DNA of 44,341 bases from Phoronis australis. Its lineage: Eukaryota > Phoronida > Phoronidae. The stretch covers positions 11,451 through 55,791 of the forward strand of contig NMRA01000827.1 of assembly GCA_002633005.1 (NCBI GenBank), written 5' to 3'. Shown here piece after piece: positions 1-9,299 of this stretch. Under the pieces are notes generated by a model. The model saw only the letters and a program-made list of their open reading frames with translations. It made no database searches and was not told the origin of the DNA. The stretch's first letter is position 1, and each line of letters starts with the position of its first letter. A program made the translations under genes and the position numbers.

Positions 1-583
1 ACCTGTTGTATGCGCTAAGACAATGCAGGTGATATTTGGCTTCAACTGCAATGAGGTCAATCACGCCTGCTAGTCGAAGGCCAACCTGGTAGTCGAGTTG
101 TGATGACTTTATAATCTGATCACTCATTTGCTTCGTCATGACAGAAATCAGCCGTGTCTTTTTATTTGTAGTTTGGCAGAATAGACACAGGTCCCAATTG
201 ACTGGCTGAACAGATTTTCGTAATGAACGTTGGTTACCGCAATATGGAACATGCGAAGTACAACCTACCTCTTCTGGTGAAGAATGTACTTGCATTATCT
301 GAAGACGTTCTATTTTACTCTTATCTGTGAAGTGGGCGTAGCATGTTCTGTGCCAAACCAGGAATGCGGTGTTGCCAGATGCAAAAGCATTATCAAGACG
401 ATCTATAATGTCAATATTATTATAATCCCTCAGTTTCTGCCTTTTGGAGGCTGCGTTGGTGACTACTTTCAGTCTATGTTCCGTTGCCTCACTCAAATTT
501 GTTTTGGCCTTATGCGTTTGACAAAATATGCACAATTTGTAATCTGTTGGTGATGGCCTCTTCAAAGTAATCACAGGTTCCAT
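1..583 (-). CDS. Partial ORF with two Cys-rich CxFCQ...H/C modules, open at left edge
   Basis: Reading the minus strand from the ATG at 583-581, 194 codons are open to the window edge with no stop. The frame is also open upstream to 658, where a TAA lies, so the true exon may begin near 648 after an AG. Two similar modules are visible. Module 1 has LCIFCQ near residue 18 and WHRTCYAHFTDKSKIERL about 65 residues later. Module 2 has WDLCLFCQ, then EAKYHLHC about 55 residues later. Each has a C-x2-C pair followed by an H-x2/3-C pair, which suggests a zinc-binding fold. From memory, similar uncharacterised proteins occur in cnidarians, hemichordates and other invertebrates, often in transposon-rich loci; I know no function. 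Composition is protein-like and free of repeats. I am confident it is coding, but not about its role. Confidence 0.72.
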   Translation of the reverse strand, partial: MEPVITLKRPSPTDYKLCIFCQTHKAKTNLSEATEHRLKVVTNAASKRQKLRDYNNIDIIDRLDNAFASGNTAFLVWHRTCYAHFTDKSKIERLQIMQVHSSPEEVGCTSHVPYCGNQRSLRKSVQPVNWDLCLFCQTTNKKTRLISVMTKQMSDQIIKSSQLDYQVGLRLAGVIDLIAVEAKYHLHCLSAYNR

Positions 584-661
584 TGCACAGCCTTCCAGCA
601 CAAATCTCAAAGTGTATCTGACATCAGTTTTGATGAAATTAGCTGACTTTTGTATCAATTA

Positions 662-2100
662 AAAACGTGCAAAAGATACATTCTACATTGCTGTCACAAA
701 GAAACATTGTATCTTAATTTACAGCTAAACAAATTCCTTGTTATAACATGGCTCATCTCAATAGGTATGTCATGTTGTTATGTTTACAATTCATTCATGT
801 CTTTTCTAAATAGCGGGATGTTTAAAAAACATTGATAATTCTGATTTATGATTTTATTTTTTCAATTTTATTAATGAGCAATGTTAACTTAGTGAAGATG
901 AAATAAAAAGCTTCACATATGTCATAATGGTTTTTTTGGACCTTCAAAACATAGGTACAGACACCTTATTTGTCATGTTTGCCTGTAAATTGATAAAGAT
1001 ACGACGAAATTTGGATTTTTCGATAATGGCGGAAGCTAATTAGCATAATTGGGGAATTTCATGAATTTTATTAGCATGTTCTCCAAACTAAATGATATAA
1101 TCACTCTTAAGCTAAGGTTTTTGCAGCAACAATTTCCTAATTATTCGTGATATATTGTACTCTTGGTCCCAAGCATGTTTGTCATCTTGTTAGTTTGGCG
1201 GCCATTTTGTTTATGCAAATTAGATGGTCAAAAACTCAAAATCCAGCTTGGGAACAGGCATAATCGAAATCAGCATACCATATTTATGCTAAAAAGATAG
1301 GTTCTCCACTTTTACTAAAAAATGCCTCTAACTTGCACATTTTCCAGAAATGCGTCTAGCCTAAAAAACATCTTTACGCTTTCAGTCATTATTTGAGACC
1401 TTTATGCTGACTTCAGAGCCTACCCTCATTCTGCTGTATGACTCTCCTGCTGTTTGGGTACTAGCTGCCTGCATTTTTACACCTGGAAATGTAAAACTCA
1501 ATAAGATAGCATACCTTATCTAGTCCACTGGCAGGCTACCAGAACAAAAATTGTCAAACACTTGTGAACACCACTCACCCAGCTTATTGTAAGCTGATCC
1601 CTGTTCACCCAAATCAAACAGAGCTTTTGCAACCAATAATCAGTTCAAAAACTCACGTGACTAAGAATCATGTGCATGACTCAGGGAAGAGTGTGTGAGT
1701 AGTGTTTAAAGGTAACAAAGCTGGATGCAACACCAGGAGCCATGCTTTTTGGATGGGTAGCCACGTTTTGTGAATTCACAAAATGAGCTTACAAAATCCA
1801 AATGCTGTGGTCATAAGTGAGAGAATTGTGGTGCTTGAGCCTTAATTTCTGCGAATGCCCAAGCCATGGATGCATAGGCTGTTGAGTAGCATGTTCCACA
1901 ACAGCTTCACGTTTTGTTGGGTTGTAATGTAGAACATCACACAGCGCATTTCCATGTTGACTATTAAGTCAACTTGGAACAGTCAGTGACAAAAATTCAC
2001 AACAAAGGTTATATGTCAAGCCTATGGATTTGTGATGCCAAATTGAGTTCAATGAGCATGCTGCTAGATCATGAACTTAACCTTGGCAGCTCACTTTCTC
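662..2100. other. Interval with no clear gene
   Basis: AT-rich sequence in which I see no recognised gene or repeat. One minus-strand frame is open for 59 codons from 1968 to a TAA at 1789-1791. It has no ATG near its beginning and contains the short string LGHSQKLRLKHH. It lies between the C2H2-like exon and the Cys-rich ORF on the same strand, so it could be a small exon, but this is weak. Confidence 0.4.
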
Positions 2101-2106
2101 CCCACA

Positions 2107-2367
2107 TCAGCGATGATCTTCAAGTGCTGTTGGCTGTTTATCATGCCAGTCCATGGTAAGTTGCTGCTTGAGTTCGTTTTGAGAGGCAAAAGTATTGTTA
2201 CATACATCTTGTGGACACAGGAATATCTTCGTCTTTCGATTGCTGAAACTAACGAAAGGTCTCAATGAGGATGCAGCATGACATTCCTCAACCACTACAT
2301 GTAGTTCCAATGGTTTGCAATCAGAAGCAGGATTCTCCAAAACCATCCCATCTCCGATCTCAAGCAA
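2107..2367 (-). CDS. C2H2 zinc-finger-like exon (first His replaced by Gln)
   Basis: The minus-strand frame is open for about 87 codons and ends at a TGA. Near its C-terminus it has IFLCPQDVC, then F, then L, and ends in a His: a C-x4-C finger with the spacing of a C2H2 domain. The position expected for the first His is Gln (ELKQQLTMDWH), so zinc binding may be weakened. The tail after the finger (DKQPTALEDHR) resembles the post-finger segment of a family of uncharacterised invertebrate single-finger proteins. No ATG starts the frame. A plausible acceptor (CTAAC about 20 bases before TTTCAACAAG) lies just upstream, so this is probably an internal or terminal exon. It shares its strand with the Cys-rich ORF at the left edge; whether they are one gene is unknown. 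Confidence 0.5.
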   Translation of the reverse strand: MLEIGDGMVLENPASDCKPLELHVVVEECHAASSLRPFVSFSNRKTKIFLCPQDVCNNTFASQNELKQQLTMDWHDKQPTALEDHR

Positions 2368-2705
2368 CCACTTTTCTTGTTGAAATAGATTAGTTAGTTG
2401 TAAGCCTTAGAACACAAGTCCTTCTTAAAAATCAAGCTATGAAAGAATATTCCATTGCATCAAATATTTACCTTTTGATTCAGACCACGTACACAGCTGA
2501 AACTTGTTCTCAGATGGTATGACTAATCAGAGTGAGATTTCTGAGTAAAAATAGTCTAATATGTAATTGGATACAGCCCATACTATGAATTGTTACGTAG
2601 CTCACCTTCCAATGAGAAGTTATTAAGTTGACGTGGTCCTGTCATTGAGTGGTGAACATCCTCTGCATTCCTGAGGCTGCAAACGTACACCTTGGCTTAC
2701 AACAT

Positions 2706-3105
2706 GGGCCCGGTCTCTAATCTTTGTACTCGAAACGAACTCGAAACTATTTTTGGCAATTTCTCTGCTCCTTTTGTGCGAACTTAAGATAATTGGTTAT
2801 CAGACTGTGCTAGAATACATTATAGTTTATGCATAGGAGTTTCTAGTTCAAGTTTGCCCTTGACCATTATATTCGTGCTACAAACTCGAGTAAAAACTCG
2901 AAATTTCGAGTTCAAACTCAAACTTATTGCTTTAATATTGGGTTTACAAACTGTGAACTAAGGGCAATAAATTATCTACGTATGTTATTGTGTACTCGAG
3001 CATAGAATAATAGACACTTATCTTGAGTTCGCCCAAAAGTAGAGTAGACAATGCCAAACCTAATTTCGAGTTCCATTTCGAGTAAAAAGATTGGAGACCG
3101 GGCCC
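2706..3105. mobile_element. 400-bp inverted-repeat transposon (MITE), CTCGA-rich
   Basis: The ends are inverted repeats of about 52 bp with few mismatches. Both begin GGGCCCGGTCTC, followed by AATCTTT, TACTCGAAA, GAACTCGAAA and TTTGGC in the same order. The interior is full of CTCGA/TCGAG words, including a palindrome ACTCGAAATTTCGAGT. No coding capacity is seen. The bases either side (CAT and AGG) do not form an obvious target-site duplication, so the superfamily is not assigned. It sits between two minus-strand coding-like ORFs. Confidence 0.82.
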
Positions 3106-3144
3106 AGGATACTGCCACGTACGGTGTTCTTGATAGATGATCTT

Positions 3145-3312
3145 TTATTCTAACAGGCTGGCCAGTTGCTTTGTCTCTGACACGCCCATTCGTGCCAGAT
3201 TGCCCATCAACTTCCTTTCTTCCAAGTGATTTAGTGTGTTGACACTTTTCAGGTTTTTGACAATAACTTTGCCATTTTCCTTCAGAGCATGGCCTATTTT
3301 CGTGAACTTCAT
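3145..3312 (-). CDS. Small unrecognised ORF, 55 aa
   Basis: ATG at 3312-3310 and TAA at 3147-3145. The peptide starts MKFTKIGHALKENGKVIV and ends SETKQLASLLE. It is rich in Lys, Leu, Glu and Asn with an amphipathic pattern, which looks like real protein. A second minus-strand frame over the same bases is also open for about 60 codons, so the choice of frame is not certain. It may be the start or a terminal exon of the gene to which the nearby C2H2-like exon belongs; the MITE at 2706-3105 lies between them. No domain recognised. Confidence 0.4.
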   Translation of the reverse strand: MKFTKIGHALKENGKVIVKNLKSVNTLNHLEERKLMGNLARMGVSETKQLASLLE

Positions 3313-3441
3313 TCCGTTTTTTAGCTAAATGTCAAAACTTCGACGCAATTCTGGTTATCTTGAATTAAATTTAATATGATTTTTTATTACGATTTACTTC
3401 CGATTTGGATAATATTTTTCATATTTTCTGTTTTCCGCCCT

Positions 3442-4099
3442 CTATTGGTGGCAGTATGAAACAGGTGAAAGTGGTGAAAGTGCCTTCGCTAAAGTGTAAA
3501 TTTGAGAATTAAAAAAGGTGCTGCCCACGGAAATAACTATATCTCGTAAAAGACGAGAGCTGTAGCTATCGCAGAACCCATCCGTATGTGGTGTGCGTGT
3601 TTGCGCGCTTGAATTACATAGGCTTCTATATAGGTCTAAATTGGTAGCTGTTTTGGCCCGTGGAGGCAAGGCATTCAAAATTTTCTTTAAAATATCAAAA
3701 TACGTCATTCTGAATTATTTTTGTCATTCTCAATTACAAAAAGGACAGTTATGTATAACTCAATAATTTTTTTATTTTCTAAACGCCTGCGAAGTGGTTT
3801 AATTCCCATGGAAACATAGGGCATTTTCAACAGTCGCGCACAAGGGGTTAGGCCATTTTTCGCCCGATATAGTTATTCGTTATATACACTGTATTTACAA
3901 AGTGACGAAAGACAAAACTAAGTTTTATATTTTTGTAGCTAATTCACCCCAAGTGATATATATATATATATAATATATCAAATTTAACATTTGTAACATG
4001 TCATGTTCCCATAATATTGCAAATTGCCTGACGTTCTCATGCAGTGACTCTTAAAATCACACCTACAGTATAACGCCATATGATTATCCCCTTACGCAA
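3442..4099. other. Interval with weak minus ORF and TA microsatellite
   Basis: A minus-strand ORF (3708-3442, 88 codons, start MTYFDILKK) has no recognised domain and no second line of support. A short TA microsatellite lies near 3956-3978. Nothing else identifiable. Confidence 0.35.
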
Positions 4100-4108
4100 G
4101 AAGTGTCG

Positions 4109-4261
4109 ATGTGGGCAACAGAACGAGAGAGTGTTCGAAAAACAGGATTGAAGGAGTATTTGTTTAAACTGGGAACAAATAAAAACATGAACGGCCTCCC
4201 TGATGGTTTACTCAGTGATGCACAATTTGCCAAAAAGCATCCGGCGTATTCAGGACCTATG
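4109..4261 (+). CDS. Exon-like ORF, about 51 aa, ending at a donor site
   Basis: ATG at 4109 opens a frame of 51 codons beginning MWATERESVRKTGLKEYLF and ending HPAYSGPM, followed by GTATGA at 4262, an acceptable splice donor. Just before the ATG the sequence CCCCTTACGCAAG could be an acceptor, so this may be an internal exon rather than the first. The composition (Lys, Leu, Gly, Asn, aromatic residues) is protein-like and unlike the surrounding AT-rich DNA. No family recognised. The next coding-looking ORF on this strand is at 5003-5180. Confidence 0.42.
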
Positions 4262-5002
4262 GTATGATCACCATCTATACTGCTAGAACTGGGTCAGCGG
4301 CATTGTCTAAGGCCTGTGCAGCCAAGGGATGAACAAGTTAAAAAAACTACTGATAATACTGAACGCACTTGGAAAACACCGAGATGTACCTTTCAAAAAA
4401 AACATACATGTTTTTCAAAGCTATAAAGTTGCTACCTGTTTCTCCATAATATGCCTTTCCTGTTTACAAATGATGCACTCATGTCACAATGTCCCCATCT
4501 TGTTCAGGTTAGTTTGGTGTTTCAGATTTTGGAACTCTGAATTTCTTGGAAAATTTTAGGTTTCATCTGTGTCACTTTCAGCAGCTTGAGCTTTATTACT
4601 ACTGCTGGTATTTTGCGTTTCAATGTCCTTTCAATATTTGATCTGACACTTGTCTTCTGCAGCAGTATAGCAGGACTTGCAGCTGTTTTCTGCACACACA
4701 TTTGTTACACCTCTTCCTTTTTCGATTTACAATGATCCACAGAGTTGCACAGTTCTTCAGCTTTCGTCAGGATGAATATTGAAGTTACTAAGCACAACAG
4801 TATAAACTGGCTCTCTGATTGGTCAATTTAATAGAAAAGCGCCACCAAGTTACAGGAATGTGCACATTATTTTGTGCAATAAAAACACCTTTAAAAGCAA
4901 TGTGAAAGTGTAGACCTGGGAACTTTTTTGAATTTGATTTATAGGTTTATTATCTAGCCACATAGCAAAAACTAGGTTGCCTCCAAGTACTCACGACAAT
5001 GA

Positions 5003-5180
5003 ATGCTATCTATGAGATCTGGCCCAACGCCTACATCCCATGTCGTCGAGTCATTACAAGTGTCAAAAGCAGCTGTGAGAAGGGGGGCTGCCCGGATTAC
5101 AGTGAGTGTGAAACAGTGTGTACAGTTTCGCAAAGACGAGGATGCGAGTAAAGTTAAACAACAGTTTGCATCCCTGTCAG
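5003..5180 (+). CDS. Exon-like ORF, about 59 aa
   Basis: The frame from ATG 5003 reads through VESLQVSKAAVRRGAAR, SVKQCVQFRKDEDASKV and KQQFASLS, up to a possible donor TCAG|GTAGCC at 5181. Without splicing it continues seven codons to a stop. Basic and polar residues alternate with hydrophobic ones as in a helical protein. It could be a later exon of the ORF at 4109-4261, on the same strand about 740 bp upstream, but joining them is inference. No domain recognised. Confidence 0.35.
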
Positions 5181-5249
5181 GTAGCCTACGTTTCATATTA
5201 TAGTTTTAATCATTGATAATTCCCCAATCCCCAGGAACGAAAAAGTGAG

Positions 5250-5278
5250 GCCCGAAAATGTCACCTGGCGTTTCGGGC
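5250..5278. repeat. Short hairpin
   Basis: Inverted arms GCCCGAAA (5250-5257) and TTTCGGGC (5271-5278) around a 13-base loop. No flanking context gives it a role. Confidence 0.4.
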
Positions 5279-5279
5279 T

Positions 5280-7230
5280 GGCGTCAGTGGACAATCGGCT
5301 AACTAGAGAACGCCACTGCTGGCAATTAAGGTACACACTTTTGCAACTCGACCTCCCGTCAAAGAAAATGTGCAATTCGAACTATCCCTTAATAATGTTG
5401 GTTGCAGGCCTACGATATGTTACCTGACCCCCGGGCACTGGGTCACCGGCCCACCATTGCATCACTGAGAAAGAAAATTTCAATATGCCGTGTGGCCATG
5501 CCAATTTTTGGAGTAAATGTGTCAAGTGTAGAGGAGAATAAACTCATTTTGCACCCTGACTAAATCAGACACCGTGATCAAGGAGTGTAGAAGTGTACAT
5601 GTAGGAGAAGTCACTCCGCCATTCGCAACACTAGGGCCCCAAGCTTTGAATAAGCAACAGTAATTTAGCATTGCAGTCCCAATAGTGAAAACACTTATAA
5701 ATTCATACTTCATTGACGTTCGACGTGCAATAAAATTACTGTGTGATTGAAAATGATTGAAATGCGAAAACTAACATCTATTTATAATCGAATGAGACTG
5801 AAAATGTGTTTTTAATCAATATTAAAGTGTATTTGTTTTTATTCTCTGAAGCTCTCTTCAAAAGCCGTCATGATTTTCTTTCGTGTTTGAGTTCTTAATA
5901 AGGCAAATTATCGTTCCTTATAACATGTATACCTCCATGGACTACATGACTACATGACTAAATGACTACATAATTTCATTGATTGCTCCTGGGGGACTTG
6001 CCCTCAGGTGCCAGCAAAGGGGGTCCAAGAGAGCAGTGCAAACCAGGTAAAAACCAAGTGGGTGCCAAATAGGTGTTGATCCCCTCCCACGGAGGGATAC
6101 ATGGGAGGAGCGCTAAACAGGTAAAAAACAATGGAGTATGCCACATGAGTGTTGAGTCCCTTCTATCGTCACAAGTTTTGATTGCACCCGTCCCTGACCG
6201 CTGACAACATGTGCTGAGGTGATGATAACATTTGGCCCTGGTTGTGTGCATGACCCACAAGGACATTTGCTTGTAATGAGTGGTGGCCATCATGGCCTAG
6301 TACCATCCTGGGTGTTTTCCAACTTTTATATTACAAAGTGCTCCCAGATGACTTCTAGTTTCATGTCCACCTAACACTTTTGAATATGTTCCCTATTAAA
6401 TACGCCAGGTTGCTACCAGTACAGACACTTGGTTTGTGCAGTAGGTGTAACACGAGTAAGAAGAAGAAAACAAGACAATTCATCACTACCACAACACTGC
6501 ATTACATTCTGATGCTTCCTCACATACAAAAGAGATAAGGCCTGTGTGATCTCGTATAAAACTAATGTATCTTTAACAGACAGAGCAAACTGAATTAATA
6601 CATCGGTGAATAATCAGATAAGTAAACGGAACTTACAACGCACAATGTGTATGTCAATTATGCCGTAGAACAACGCACTAGAGCACATCAATTTTGCTAA
6701 GCTATCAGAAACTGGATTTGAAATTGGTGGTTACTTTGAAATGTTAAAACATTTGAAAGATGACTAAACTTAAGAACTTTTCTTTCATTTCTTTTACTCA
6801 AGATGTTTTGTGTGGAATGTTTTCAACATGAAGTGCAGTCTGACGTTCAGAAAAACATGCACAATAGCTCTTGTGGTATTGCACAAAGAGCATGGAAATT
6901 GAAGGCATCTGTCTCCTTACACAGAACAACTGATAGTGATTCAATCACATTATCACGGTTTATCGCCTCGTCAATGATTTCCCTGTACCACAGTTCAAGG
7001 CTAGATAACAAATCAATAGCGGATTTGCAGCGCAGACGAACTACGCATTGCGCATGTGCGAGTTACTTCCTTCGCGAAGGCTCATGGGATAGCTTGTGGT
7101 CAGGCATGTCTTGAGCAGGCTGGATAGTGTGTGCATATTTGGAGTGATTTGCAAACTAAAAACCATGTTTCATTTTTTGCTTTATAATACCAAGCAAGTC
7201 CTCTCTCTCGTTTGTAAACACAGCGCAGCT
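5280..7230. other. Non-coding interval with a degenerate tandem duplication
   Basis: No recognised gene. Near 6032-6170 a segment of about 77 bp beginning AGTGCAAACCAGGTAAAAA is repeated imperfectly from about 6109 (AGCGCTAAACAGGTAAAAA), and both copies run into GTGTTGA. A short direct repeat of GACTACAT lies near 5939-5971. A plus-strand ORF at 6803-7114 (103 codons) has no recognisable domain. Confidence 0.5.
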
Positions 7231-7234
7231 ATGA

Positions 7235-7463
7235 TCAGTGACCGAGGGCACGACTGTCGTCATGTTCAGTATTGGGGCTATCGGCGTTGATTTCGAAATC
7301 TCCTCCGGTTTCAGACAACTTGAGAGTTCTTGGGTTGCTTAACTTTTGTAGCTTTCGCCGTGTATATGCTAGAGACGTTAATTTTAAGAGGAAACTCCGT
7401 CGGAATGTTGTTATCATAAGTCTTTTTTCACCAGGAAAATGTTCGCTGCACACACGATGGCCC
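7235..7463 (-). pseudogene. THAP-domain gene, second exon (broken)
   Basis: On the minus strand a frame contains HRVCSEHFPG, the second half of a THAP zinc finger (the Cys...His of the C2CH motif). It is preceded by a possible acceptor GCCTAG. After this the frame that gives the expected THAP ending switches: the alternative frame reads TYDNNIPTEFPLK, matching the usual NN(I/V)PT-F-P segment. That implies a one-base loss in the run of A residues. The original frame then continues with ETGGDFEINADSPNTEHDDS. The matching first half lies at 8258-8407. THAP domains bind DNA and occur in transcription factors and in P-element or Kolobok transposases; which applies here is unclear. Confidence 0.65.
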
Positions 7464-8169
7464 CTAGGCAATTACATCGCACTGGATGCCGCAGGCATTC
7501 AGGGGCGATAGTACATCCTCACAAAAAGTTACTCATTTCAAAATACAGCAAATAAAATCAAATGAACCATACATATAGGAACACGGAGTTATAATTAACA
7601 CATACCACGACTCTGTATACAATTTAGTCAGCAAAACTTAAACAAATCGATGACTGAAAATCTGTCGCGGTTTGCTCGAGTTTCTCTCAGTTACCGGGTG
7701 CCATTTTGAGGAAGTTACGTGAAATAACGCATGTTGACGAATAAAAAGTCGAAGGGACACACATCTTACAAGTTTCACCCGATACCTTATGCTATTTTAC
7801 AAGTGTCGCGCGCTAGCGTCACGCGCTTCGCTCAGTCTCGCGCTAACCTTTGCCTAACTCACGGGATTCAGTTGACACGCTTTGTGGTTATCGCGCACGC
7901 GGTGATAAAATTAACGGCAACCAAAACAGTGGAGTTGTAATTCTTCGCCAAAGTCAACTAAATTCTCACAACTAAGCTTTATCAAAGATATGTATAGAAG
8001 TAAAAAGGACCAATGATGAAAGTAAGCGTTTCTTAAATGATACTTTTAAGTGTAGATTGTATTTTTGACGAGGTGAAAACTCGAAATCGGCGGTAACCCA
8101 AATCCGGTCACGGCCCATTTAAAATACACTGAAGTAACAAAATGAATACAGAAAGCGAATGGAAGTATT

Positions 8170-8200
8170 GTAGCCCCTATATGGCCAACCGAGGGGCTAC
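8170..8200. repeat. Short hairpin
   Basis: Arms GTAGCCCCT (8170-8178) and AGGGGCTAC (8192-8200) with a 13-base loop, located just past the donor side of the broken THAP first exon, inside its putative intron. Confidence 0.5.
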
Positions 8201-8257
8201 GTGTTGCCTCACGTAGATGGCCCCGCGTTGGTTTGAATGCGCTAAATTTCCCCTTAC

Positions 8258-8407
8258 TCCCAGCTCTCCTAATGTTGTTTATCCATTTTCACGAAGTTCT
8301 TGGTTTGCTGGGTACACATAAAAACTCAGATTTTTATCTCTCTTGTTGTTTTTGAAGCAGCCAGGAACACAACAAGTGTATCCGCCGTAAGTTTTCTTCG
8401 CGCTCAT
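8258..8407 (-). pseudogene. THAP-domain gene, first exon (one-base deletion)
   Basis: ATG at 8407-8405 opens [17 protein letters not shown], the N-terminus of a THAP finger with its C-x4-C pair, followed by SFYVYP and ELRE. The conserved Trp follows only if one base is missing in GAAAATGG near 8285; in the literal frame TAA occurs immediately. The shifted frame (WINNIRRAG) then runs to a good donor, A|GTAAGG, at 8257. With the second half at 7235-7463 this makes a two-exon THAP domain split by an intron of about 790 bp. Two independent one-base losses indicate a pseudogene, unless they are assembly errors. Confidence 0.68.
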
Positions 8408-8690
8408 ACCGCGTATTATGCTTGTTACTATGGCCGTTTTCAGAATCCTGACCACAGCACCCACAATGCACCATTTTAACCTAATTTCAATATGGCGTCG
8501 CTACAAATCCGCTATTGCCTCTTGTGATGGCATAACCAAACCATTGATGGCACTGTCAATTTTCTTTCTCTGACATCATTGACATTTACACTTAACTTGT
8601 GGCACAAATGCTTGCACAGCTAAAGCAAACGACAGACAGAGTTTACGGACAATGTACCCCCATATAGGCAACGACATTACGCTCCGGGAT

Positions 8691-8942
8691 TCAGAGTATG
8701 CCAACGTCCTGAGACAGAGAGCATAACGTCAGAATATGATCGATACCTTGTGGTTGGCAAGGTGTGCAAGTGTCTGCTGGCAAGAGAGAATGGTTAACAT
8801 CATTGTCTCTAAATGTTGACAGGAACACGTCTGCATCGTCCTCGCAGTTGGAATTTTTTCCACACAATAAGAGAGCATCGACTATCACCTTCTTGTACAT
8901 GGAATTATTGATATTATTATTATAATTACAGTGCGGATGCAA
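8691..8942 (-). CDS. Unrecognised ORF, 83 codons
   Basis: Minus-strand ORF beginning MHPHCNYNNNINNSMYKK and containing DALLLCGKNSNCEDDADVF. Its composition is moderately protein-like in the middle, but there is no known motif. The first residues derive from a simple ATT/TAATA-rich stretch. It may be a fortuitous frame. Confidence 0.18.
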   Translation of the reverse strand: MHPHCNYNNNINNSMYKKVIVDALLLCGKNSNCEDDADVFLSTFRDNDVNHSLLPADTCTPCQPQGIDHILTLCSLSQDVGIL

Positions 8943-9010
8943 GCAACATTAGGCATTTTTTCTTAGAAAATTCATTCTCAAAAAGAGCCCCGCATCAATG
9001 GTGCATGTCA

Positions 9011-9262
9011 TGCGCGCACCCAGCCTTTAATATGGGGGGCTCGAATCTCTGACAATCTGACAATGTGTACCTTTTGCTAACAAAAAAGCGGGAGGACTAA
9101 CAACAAGAAAACAGGGTACCACCTTCAGTTCTGTGAACTGTGCGTCTGCGCCTTTTAAGTGGACTTTTGTTTCGTTTTCACGGACTTTTTGTTTCTCTAA
9201 GGCGGACTTTTTTACCCACTTCGCCAAATGAGGGGGCTCGTTCGAGCCCCCCGAGGCCCCCT
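9011..9262. repeat. Dispersed repeat, copy 1 (inverted partner at about 38.05-38.28 kb)
   Basis: The stretch from GCGCGCACCCAGCCTTTA through GTCTGCGCCTT, CACTTCGCCAAATG to GGCTCGTTCGAGCC reappears, inverted and diverged, near 38045-38285. It ends in a hairpin at 9232-9251 (GGGGGCTCG, TT, CGAGCCCCC). Both copies carry a related short open frame (AKWxKxSAxEKQK) reading away from the hairpin. It looks like a non-autonomous mobile element or the decayed end of one. Confidence 0.7.
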
Positions 9263-9299
9263 GGGTGCTCGCATCCTGTAGCCTTGTCTGAATGGTCAT

